Shown one piece after another: positions 25,696 through 31,701 of a stretch of 64,000 nt of DNA. The position numbers were made by a program, and so were the translations under genes. Location of the stretch: the NCBI RefSeq assembly GCF_029893355.1, contig NZ_JARZAI010000029.1:1-64000 (forward strand), in the 5' to 3' direction. Each line of letters starts with the position of its first letter. Positions within the stretch are counted from its first letter, which is position 1. A model generated the notes under the pieces. The model did no database searches. It was not told the origin of the DNA and was given only the letters and a program-made list of their open reading frames with translations. The stretch is from Kitasatospora sp. MAA4. Its GTDB lineage: Bacteria > Actinomycetota > Actinomycetes > Streptomycetales > Streptomycetaceae.

Positions 25696-25975
25696 GAACG
25701 TTCCCTCTCAGCGCATCCGTTACCTCAGGTGATCGAATCGTTCCGTACTGTAGAAGATGGGGAATCTGGGGAGCCAGTCGCCGATCACACAGATGGGCCC
25801 TTCCGGCATATGCCGAAAGTCTGTGGCGGCTACTTCGCGCCGGCGCCGTCCACTTGTCCGATTTCGCCTCGGGACGTCACCTTCGTCGTTTCAGCGCACG
25901 TGCCAGGCGGGGGAGTTCGTCGCGGAGCAGTCGGCCTGCCAGTGCGCCGCCGTACAGCGGGTGGGCGAGTAGCGG
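25696..25975. other. Region between TnpB and a terminator
   Basis: The first part (to about 25800) is probably the left end of the TnpB element; no clear terminal hairpin was found. On the minus strand 25964-25877 encodes a coherent-looking tail, H-P-L-Y-G-G-A-L-A-G-R-L-L-R-D-E-L-P-R-L-A, ending at a stop; I do not recognise the protein. No intact gene. Confidence 0.35.
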
Positions 25976-26004
25976 CCCGGGTGCCTCTGGCGGAGGCACC
26001 CGGG
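25976..26004. terminator. Strong bidirectional-type terminator
   Basis: CCCGGGTGCCTC, loop TGGCG, GAGGCACCCGGG: a perfect 12-bp stem with a 5-nt loop. It insulates the TnpB region from the oxidoreductase fragment and cassette that follow. Confidence 0.75.
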
Positions 26005-26085
26005 AGTCAGGAACGGGACGGGGCGGGGATCGGTTGCCGTGTTTCCCGCGGCGCAGCCGAGCTGGCTGTCTCCGCGACTGCCCGT

Positions 26086-26275
26086 GCTGGTCGGCCGCGG
26101 CCAGCCCACCGTCCGCCGCCGCGGCGACTGGGTCCCCGTCGCCCGCCAGCGCGGAATCGAGCAGATCGTGGTCGGCTTCCTCGACGCCGTCCGCGCCGGC
26201 AAGACCCTCGACGCCCATGATGCGCTGCGCACCCACGAGTTGTGCGAGCTGATCGTGCAGCGGGTGGGGGAGTAG
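26086..26275 (+). pseudogene. Gfo/Idh/MocA oxidoreductase, C-terminal fragment (copy 2)
   Basis: The frame reads R-G-Q-P-T-V-R-R-R-G-D-W-V-P-V-A-R-Q-R-G, I-E-Q-I-V-V-G-F-L-D-A-V-R-A-G-K-T-L and ends in V-Q-R-V-G-E. It is the last 60 or so residues of the same family as copies 1 and 3. Silent differences from copy 1 are frequent until the final 42 bp, where all three are identical. No function alone. Confidence 0.78.
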
Positions 26276-26279
26276 CGGG
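26225..26279 (+). repeat. 55-bp direct repeat, left copy flanking the exosortase cluster
   Basis: Identical over 55 bp to 31341-31395, same orientation; begins CTGCGCACCCAC and ends GAGTAGCGGG. The inner 42 bp also occur at 9278-9319. It consists of the oxidoreductase 3' end plus its stop, and with its partner brackets 5.1 kb holding the epimerase-exosortase-glycosyltransferase genes. It resembles an attachment-site duplication or a substrate for homologous recombination. Confidence 0.8.
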
Positions 26280-26420
26280 TCGCCGGTCGAGCGGACGGCG
26301 GCCAGCAGCCGGATCCGCTCGCGCGCGGCCCTCGCGCGTCGGTCAAGCCGCCCCGACCGCCTCGCCGGCGTCGCGGGCCTGGCCCCCCGTCCCGAAGGAC
26401 TCGGGACGCATCAGCGGCAC

Positions 26421-26600
26421 CATGCGCCGACCCCGCCGCTACTGCCGACGACTCCTGCGGGTCTTCTACAGGTCCGCGCAGCTCGCCTCCCGAGGCTGCC
26501 CCACCTCAAAGGCCTACTACGACCGCAAGAGAGCCGAGGACAAAGACCCATAAGCCAGGCCATCATCGCCCTGGGCCGACACGCCCACAGCGAGTCAGCA
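26421..26600 (+). pseudogene. IS110-type transposase C-terminal remnant
   Basis: L-L-R-V-F-Y-R-S-A-Q-L-A-S, S-K-A-Y-Y-D-R-K-R-A-E, then with one frameshift Q-A-I-I-A-L-G-R-H: the end of an IS110/IS1111 transposase (domain 2, after the Ser motif). It lies just inside the left 55-bp repeat, upstream of the epimerase gene. Dead. Confidence 0.7.
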
Positions 26601-26790
26601 ACCGGGCTTGACGACTTCATGGGAATCAGTAGTCCAAACGATCGAATGTCGGCCATGTCCAGCGGGTTATTCATATGTTCCTGATAGAGGATCTCCCTCA
26701 CAAGCCGGTCAGAGCGAGCCGGGGCCAGTGTGCGAGGAATGGGGTCAAGTGCGCGGGAGTCCTGTACGTCCCCGAGGGGCATCCGAAAGT

Positions 26791-27966
26791 GTGTCGTCTG
26801 CGGTGAGCCGCCCCGCGGTTGCCTTTGTCGTCGGTACACGGCCCGAAGCCATCAAGCTCGCGCCGGTCGCGGTTTTGCTGGGGCGCTCCGATTGGGCCAA
26901 GCCGAACATCATCTCGACGGGGCAGCATGGCGCAACTGTCGCCGAGACCTTGCGTGGGTTCGGGTTGGAGCCGGATGTGGAGTTACGGCCGGTCCGCGAC
27001 CTGCCGTGTGTCGGCGGGCTGACGTCGTCCCTGTTGCATGTCCTGGCTGCGGAGTTCGGGCATCGCAGGCCCGAGCTCGTGGTCGTCCAGGGCGACACCA
27101 GTTCGGCGCTGACCGGTGCTCTGGCAGGGTTCTTCGCCGGGATCCCGGTGGTGCACCTGGAGGCGGGCCTTCGTTCGCGGGACATCACCTCGCCTTTCCC
27201 GGAGGAGGGGAATCGTAAGCTGATCGCTCAGATCGCGGCTCTGCACCTGGCTCCGACCACTACCGCACGGGACAACCTGCTGGCCGAGGGGATGGACGCC
27301 GCCTCGATTGTGGTCACGGGCAACACGGTCGTGGATGCGCTGCAGAGCTCACTTGGCGCAGCGGCGCCGTACAACGATGGGGTCCTGGAAGCAGCGGACC
27401 GCTCGGGGCGCCCCCTCGTCGTCGTCACCGCCCACCGCCGGGAGAACTGGGGCGCCCCGATCGGCCGTATCGCAGCGGCCGCGGCGATGCTGGCGCGGGC
27501 GAACCCGCAGCTGCTCGTGGTGGTCGCCGCCCATATGAATCCCGCCGTGCGCGCCACCATCGAGCAGCCGCTACGCGCTGTGGCCAATGTCCATCTGACC
27601 GGTCCGATGGGGTACGCGCCGTTTGCGAGACTGCTGGCGCGGGCACGTCTCATCATCACGGATTCGGGCGGCGTCCAGGAAGAGGCCGCCGCGTTGGGCG
27701 TCCCGGTGCTGGTCACCAGGGACACCACGGAGCGAACCGAAAGCCTCGATGCGGGTCTGTCCCAGCTGGTGGGAACACGCGAAATCGATATCGTCACGGC
27801 GGCCGGCCACCTGCTGGCCGGCGACCAGGCCCCGGCAGGGCGGTTCGACGGCGCCAATCCCTATGGCGACGGCCGCGCGGCGCAGCGCTCCGTTCAGGCG
27901 TGCCGGTGGCTGCTCGGAAAGGGGGAGCGACCCCACGACCTCGCACTGACCTCGCTGCACCACTGA
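26791..27966 (+). CDS. wecB: UDP-N-acetylglucosamine 2-epimerase (non-hydrolysing)
   Basis: A 391-residue cytoplasmic GT-B fold enzyme converting UDP-GlcNAc to UDP-ManNAc, a precursor for surface polysaccharides and glycans. Motifs: V-V-G-T-R-P-E-A-I-K near the start, Q-G-D-T-S-S-A-L, H-L-E-A-G-L-R-S, T-A-H-R-R-E-N-W, T-D-S-G-G-V-Q-E-E-A. GTG 26791, with GAGGGG about 11 bp upstream, gives the normal N terminus. Codon 65 is TTA (26983), the rare Leu codon read by the developmental bldA tRNA. It is the first gene of the cluster; the next gene is 255 bp on, behind a structured leader. A role in glycosylating the anchored surface protein is inferred. Confidence 0.9.
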   Translation: MSSAVSRPAVAFVVGTRPEAIKLAPVAVLLGRSDWAKPNIISTGQHGATVAETLRGFGLEPDVELRPVRDLPCVGGLTSSLLHVLAAEFGHRRPELVVVQGDTSSALTGALAGFFAGIPVVHLEAGLRSRDITSPFPEEGNRKLIAQIAALHLAPTTTARDNLLAEGMDAASIVVTGNTVVDALQSSLGAAAPYNDGVLEAADRSGRPLVVVTAHRRENWGAPIGRIAAAAAMLARANPQLLVVVAAHMNPAVRATIEQPLRAVANVHLTGPMGYAPFARLLARARLIITDSGGVQEEAAALGVPVLVTRDTTERTESLDAGLSQLVGTREIDIVTAAGHLLAGDQAPAGRFDGANPYGDGRAAQRSVQACRWLLGKGERPHDLALTSLHH

Positions 27967-28079
27967 ACGGCTGACACCTTTCCCAAGTATCAGCAAGCAA
28001 GCCGGGCTCCGCGGTCGTGCCCTGTGATTCGCGCCCCGTGAACGCTGCCGGTCCCACGTGGATCTGCGCTCCCGACCGA

Positions 28080-28205
28080 TGCGGTCTTGGCGACGGGTGA
28101 AGAGGAATTCAGCGGTCGCTGGTATGAGGCTGTCCTGGGTCGTCGGGCCGACTGGCAGTCCCGGCCGAGAGTCGGCCGGTTTCCCAAGTCCCCTGCTTCT
28201 CAGAG
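28080..28205 (+). promoter_or_regulatory. Structured leader before the micro-protein/exosortase genes
   Basis: The 255-bp gap after the epimerase gene contains a long-range CTTGG (28087) / CCAAG (28185) pairing that encloses a CAGC-GGTC-GCTG hairpin and a perfect CCGGCCGA-GAG-TCGGCCGG hairpin (28162-28180). That layout suits a riboswitch, an attenuator or an mRNA-stabilising leader. I could not match it to a known riboswitch class. An in-frame start at 28087 would make it coding, but the composition there looks non-coding. Confidence 0.4.
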
Positions 28206-28221
28206 AAGGAAGTTGTCTCAC

Positions 28222-28380
28222 ATGTATCCAAGGCCGATTTTGACAGGCGGTGGCGCGGCCGGTGTGTTGGCGGCCACAGGTGTGAATATCGGGATCGCCC
28301 TCGGCGCAAGTCTGGGCCTTATCGTGGCGGGGGTGTTCGTGGCCCGCCGGGCCGCTTTCGCCCGGAAGTCTGACCGGTGA
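28222..28380 (+). CDS. 52-residue micro-protein with LAXTG-type sorting signal
   Basis: ATG 28222 has GAAGGAAG 9 bp upstream. After 17 residues it reads V-L-A-A-T-G-V-N, then a membrane span (I-A-L-G-A-S-L-G-L-I-V-A-G-V-F-V) and a basic tail A-R-R-A-A-F-A-R-K. L-A-A-T-G followed by a hydrophobic stretch and Arg/Lys is a class E sortase (LAXTG) cell-wall sorting signal, but there is no signal peptide and hardly any cargo. Its stop overlaps the exosortase start (GTGA), so the two are translationally coupled. It could be a pilot or chaperone for the exosortase, a tiny wall protein, or a regulatory leader peptide. Unrecognised family. Confidence 0.65.
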   Translation: MYPRPILTGGGAAGVLAATGVNIGIALGASLGLIVAGVFVARRAAFARKSDR

Positions 28381-28913
28381 GGCTGCCCGCACTCCTGCGC
28401 ACGGGGGTGGAACGGCCTGCGGCGGTTGTCGTCTTCGCCGCGGCGGTGGCGATGTTGGTGTGGTCCGCGGCGTTTCGCGCGGCGGAGTCGGCCCTCGCCG
28501 CGGTGATGTTCAGTCCGTTCAGCGACACGAGTGCGGTGGGGTCGCTGGCCATCGTCTACTTCGGGGTCGGGGGGCCCAGGGCGTTCGGGCTGCAGATCAC
28601 CCCTGAATGCAGTGCCTGCCTGGTCATCGCGCCGTTGGTCATGCTCTGCGCGGTGGTCTTGTGGACGCGCCGGGTACCGGCACGCCGCGTCCTGGAAGGT
28701 GTCGCCCTGGCGGCTCTGATCATCGTGGTAAGCAATCTGCTGCGGGTGGGACTGATCGCCGCCCTCATGTCGAGGCTGGGCCTGACGACGGGATACCAGC
28801 TCGGGCACCTGGTCCTGGGATCCGTGGTGAGCCTGCTCTTCATCGCGGCCGGCCTCGTGGTGGTGGCCTGGCGCATCAGTGCCGGCTCCACGGAGAAGAG
28901 GGCAACGTGCTGA
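28377..28913 (+). CDS. Exosortase/archaeosortase-family membrane transpeptidase
   Basis: A 178-residue polytopic membrane protein with about 5 helices. The catalytic triad of the superfamily is present and correctly ordered: Cys78 in T-P-E-C-S-A-C-L, Arg123 in N-L-L-R, and His144 in L-G-H-L. Exosortases cut C-terminal sorting signals and transfer the protein, often to a glycan or lipid; most described ones are in Gram-negative bacteria with polysaccharide loci, with a few actinobacterial types (possibly XrtP here). GTG 28377 overlaps the micro-protein stop, and its own stop overlaps the glycosyltransferase start (28907), so the three are coupled. The most likely substrate is the surface protein at 30305. 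Confidence 0.82.
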   Translation: MRLPALLRTGVERPAAVVVFAAAVAMLVWSAAFRAAESALAAVMFSPFSDTSAVGSLAIVYFGVGGPRAFGLQITPECSACLVIAPLVMLCAVVLWTRRVPARRVLEGVALAALIIVVSNLLRVGLIAALMSRLGLTTGYQLGHLVLGSVVSLLFIAAGLVVVAWRISAGSTEKRATC

Positions 28914-30283
28914 GCGACTACTGGCACTTCTCGGTCGGCCTCGCCCAGGCGCTGGCCCTCCTGATGAGCACCACCTTCCTGTGCTACGTCTTCATCATCC
29001 TTCGGCCCTATCTGCGCCACAAGACCCAACCCGAAGGCCGTGCACAGGACTTCGTCTGGCACCTGTTCGTGCCGTGCCGCGACGAGGCGGCCGTGATCGA
29101 CGCCACGCTGGACAACCTCCTGAGCGCATTCGATGACGCCCACGTCTGGGTGGTCGACGACGCCTCCACCGATGCAACCGCCCAGCTGGTGCGCAGCCGC
29201 ATGCGGGACTGCGATCGCCTCCACCTGGTCAGCCGCACCTTCCCCGAAGCCCGCCAGGGCAAGGGACCCGCGCTGAACGCCGCCTACGCCGCACTGGACC
29301 AGTCACTGGCCCCCGACGCCGACCGCTCCAAGGTGATCGTGGGGGTCATCGACGCCGACGGGCGACTGAGCGCCAACTGCCTGGACGTCTGTGCGGCACC
29401 GCACCACTTCGGAGACGAGCAGGTCGGCTCCGTTCAGGTGGCCGTACGCATGATCAACCGGGACGACCCCCGACCACGCCCCGGCGGCCGCATCGCCAAC
29501 TGGTGGGGCCGCCTCCTGGTGCGCATGCAGGACCTGGAATTCCGCTGTGCGATCTCCGCGCTGCAGATGACCCGCAAGTACACCCGCACGGTGGGACTGG
29601 GAGGAAACGGCCAGTTCAGCCGCCTGTCCGCGCTGGACGACGTCCGCCGTGCCTACGGAACCCCCTGGCACGGCGCGCTGCTCGAGGACTATGAGCTCGG
29701 CGTCCACCTCATGCTGGTCGGCCATCGCAATGCCTACACCGTCGACGCCCTCGTCGATCAGGAAGGCCTCCCCGATCTGCGCCGCCTGCTGACCCAGCGC
29801 ACCCGCTGGGGCCAGGGCACCATGCAGTGCGCCACCTACATCCCCCAGCTGTGGAACTCCCGCAAGATCCCCACTATCGGGGTCCTGGAAGCCACTTACT
29901 ACCTGCTTCAACCGTGGATGCAGATCGTGGGAACCGTGGTGTACCCGGTACCCATGATCATCGTGGCCTGGAACGTGATGGCCGACTGGACCGCGATGAG
30001 CGGATGGTTCCTCGGCGGCGGCTGGATGCTCCTGCTCCTGCTCATCGCGATGGGACTGGGCCCCTTCCTCCTATGGGGACCGATCTACACCCGGCGCTGC
30101 GAACCGGGCATCGGCCTGCTGCGCGGCCTGGGGTTCGGCCTGGCCTACACCGTGTTCATCGCGACGTTCTACGTGACTTCCTGGCGGGCGCTGCTTCGCA
30201 TCCTGCAAGGACGAACGGGCTGGTCCAAGACCCGCCGCAACGCAGAAATCGGACACCCTGGCCCCGTGGCCGTTGAGGCCTGA
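28907..30283 (+). CDS. GT2-family membrane glycosyltransferase
   Basis: A 458-residue protein with an N-terminal membrane helix, a cytoplasmic GT-A domain and 3-4 C-terminal helices. Catalytic marks: V-V-D-D-A-S near residue 84, D-A-D near 148, L-L-E-D-Y-E-L-G near 260, and Q-R-T-R-W near 298, the D, DxD, ED, QxxRW set of processive or lipid-linked GT2 enzymes. It overlaps the exosortase stop by 7 bp. It probably builds a glycan on a lipid carrier or on the exported protein, using sugars that could include ManNAc from the epimerase. Substrate not known. Confidence 0.85.
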   Translation: MLSDYWHFSVGLAQALALLMSTTFLCYVFIILRPYLRHKTQPEGRAQDFVWHLFVPCRDEAAVIDATLDNLLSAFDDAHVWVVDDASTDATAQLVRSRMRDCDRLHLVSRTFPEARQGKGPALNAAYAALDQSLAPDADRSKVIVGVIDADGRLSANCLDVCAAPHHFGDEQVGSVQVAVRMINRDDPRPRPGGRIANWWGRLLVRMQDLEFRCAISALQMTRKYTRTVGLGGNGQFSRLSALDDVRRAYGTPWHGALLEDYELGVHLMLVGHRNAYTVDALVDQEGLPDLRRLLTQRTRWGQGTMQCATYIPQLWNSRKIPTIGVLEATYYLLQPWMQIVGTVVYPVPMIIVAWNVMADWTAMSGWFLGGGWMLLLLLIAMGLGPFLLWGPIYTRRCEPGIGLLRGLGFGLAYTVFIATFYVTSWRALLRILQGRTGWSKTRRNAEIGHPGPVAVEA

Positions 30284-30304
30284 CCTCAACAGAAAGGCAC
30301 CACC

Positions 30305-31081
30305 ATGAACCGCAGACGCAAAATCGCAAGCTCCGCCGCAGTCGCCGGCATCGCCGCGCTCGGCCTCCTGGCCGGCGTCACCCAGGCCAACGCCGAGCAC
30401 CGCGCCCAGATGCCCCCGGACGCCAACGCCTACGTCCTGCAGGCCGACGTGCTGGGCAACCTCGCCGCCGTACCCCCCACCCCGCTCTCCACCTGCCCGC
30501 CCGGAACGGGGTCCACACAGACCCTGCTGGGCCTGAACGCGGGCCCCTTCGCCACTACCTCCCTACTCACCGCGCAGACCGGCTGCGACGTCGCCGCCGG
30601 CACCTCCAACTCCTCGGCGACCGTCGCCGACGTGACCGCGAACCTCGCCCCCATCCTCGCCGGAACGTCCCTGCACGTGACGGGCGTCAACTCCACCTGC
30701 ACCGCCCCCGCGTTGCCCGGCCAGCCCACCGGCAGCGGAACCATCGCCAGCGGAACGGTCGATCTCCTCGGCCTGCCCGCGATCACCCTGGCGGCGAGCG
30801 CGTCGCCCAACACCATCGTCACCATCCCCAACGTCGGCACCCTCGTGCTCAACGAGCAGACCCGCAGCGGCAACACCCTCAGCGTCAACGCCGTCCACCT
30901 CACCGTGCTGGGAACCGCCGCCAACGTCATCATCGGCCATGCGGACTGCGAGGGCGCCCCGCCCACCCCGCCCGTCCCCATGATGTCCAAGTCCGCCGCC
31001 ATCGGCGGCGGCGTGACAGCAGCGGCAGCCGCAGCCGGAGGCGCCGTCTTCCTGCGCCGCCGCGAGAGCTCCCTCTCCTGA
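30305..31081 (+). CDS. Choice-of-anchor P-type secreted surface protein, likely exosortase substrate
   Basis: A 258-residue exported protein. Sec signal peptide: M-N-R-R-R-K then A-A-V-A-G-I-A-A-L-G-L-L-A-G-V and cleavage near A-N-A-E. The body is a Thr/Asn/Val-rich beta protein with two or three Cys pairs. The end reads P-P-T-P-P-V-P-M-M-S-K, a small-residue hydrophobic span (G-G-G-V-T-A-A-A-A-A-A-G-G-A) and L-R-R-R: a tripartite C-terminal sorting signal. Actinobacterial choice-of-anchor P proteins vary exactly in this tail. ATG 30305 has AAAGG upstream, 22 bp after the glycosyltransferase stop, and a strong terminator follows. Cargo role for the exosortase is inferred from context. Confidence 0.78.
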   Translation: MNRRRKIASSAAVAGIAALGLLAGVTQANAEHRAQMPPDANAYVLQADVLGNLAAVPPTPLSTCPPGTGSTQTLLGLNAGPFATTSLLTAQTGCDVAAGTSNSSATVADVTANLAPILAGTSLHVTGVNSTCTAPALPGQPTGSGTIASGTVDLLGLPAITLAASASPNTIVTIPNVGTLVLNEQTRSGNTLSVNAVHLTVLGTAANVIIGHADCEGAPPTPPVPMMSKSAAIGGGVTAAAAAAGGAVFLRRRESSLS

Positions 31082-31096
31082 GCCCGGCTTGACCTC

Positions 31097-31125
31097 GACC
31101 CCGGCGAGGACACCTCGCCGGGGTC
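31097..31125. terminator. Terminator of the exosortase cluster
   Basis: GACCCCGGCGAGG, loop ACA, CCTCGCCGGGGTC: a perfect 13-bp stem starting 16 bp after the surface-protein stop. It closes the cluster before the right-hand repeat. Confidence 0.82.
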
Positions 31126-31148
31126 CTTCGTGCGCTCGAACAACGCTC

Positions 31149-31391
31149 TTTCTTGTCCCCGGTGAGATCGAGCACGTGGACGTCCGCGCCCGGATCCACC
31201 AGGGCCTGGTGGAGCACCTGGTGCTGACCCTCGGCGGGGACGGCTTCATGGCATTGGGCATCATGAACCGGATGAGCGGCTCGACCGAGGAGGTCCTGGA
31301 CGCCGTCCGGTCCGGCAAGACCCTCACCGCCCACGACGCCCTGCGCACCCACGAGTTGTGCGAGCTGATCGTGCAGCGGGTGGGGGAGTAG
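31149..31391 (+). pseudogene. Gfo/Idh/MocA oxidoreductase, C-terminal fragment with internal deletion (copy 3)
   Basis: It reads F-L-V-P-G-E-I-E-H-V-D-V-R-A-R-I-H-Q-G-L, G-G-D-G-F-M-A-L-G-I-M-N-R-M, then T-E-E-V-L jumps directly to D-A-V-R-S-G-K-T-L. Compared with copy 1 about 48 codons are missing. In copy 1 both ends of that segment carry TCCTGGA, so the loss probably occurred between these 7-bp repeats. The final 42 bp are identical in all three copies. Confidence 0.78.
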
Positions 31392-31395
31392 CGGG
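31341..31395 (+). repeat. 55-bp direct repeat, right copy flanking the exosortase cluster
   Basis: The perfect partner of 26225-26279 in the same orientation. It lies 216 bp beyond the cluster terminator. See the left copy for the boundaries and the shared 42-bp core. Confidence 0.8.
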
Positions 31396-31701
31396 CTGAA
31401 GTTCCACCGTGCGGTTGGACACTCTCCGTCTGTGCAGGGGCCGAGTGGCAGGTCATCGGTGTGCTGACCGTGCCGAACTGGCTGACCGGCGTGTCGCCCT
31501 GCACCGACCCCAGGCCCTTACCGTGGCCGCCCCGCAGAGCCATGCGATACCCAAAGGTGACATCCCGTCACTTTGTGTAGGTTTCCATGCGTACGACGCC
31601 GGGGGGTTGGGCATGGTCAGCGCCAGGGGCCGTCGCGGTCCCTGCGGTTCGCGTCCACAGCGGGCCGCGAGAATGTGCCGGTCCAGCGAAGAGGAACCTT
31701 T
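31396..31701 (+). promoter_or_regulatory. Leader of the lectin gene with an inverted repeat
   Basis: No gene is seen. GTGAC-ATCCC-GTCAC (31557-31571) is a perfect 5-bp dyad whose flanks (CAAAG / CTTTG) extend the symmetry with one gap. It lies 130 bp before the start codon and is a reasonable operator candidate. Regulator unknown. Confidence 0.4.

Noticed and set aside
25951..25980. A possible fourth copy of the oxidoreductase 3' repeat (similar CAGCGGGTGGGCGAGTAGCGG)
   Set aside because: Only about 20 bp are similar, with mismatches, and the upstream codons do not match the oxidoreductase; the opposite strand reads as a coherent protein end. Too weak to count.
28080..28205. Cobalamin, cyclic-di-GMP or cyclic-di-AMP riboswitch identity for the 28.1 kb leader
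   Set aside because: I looked for the conserved boxes of these classes and could not find them, so only a generic structured leader is claimed.
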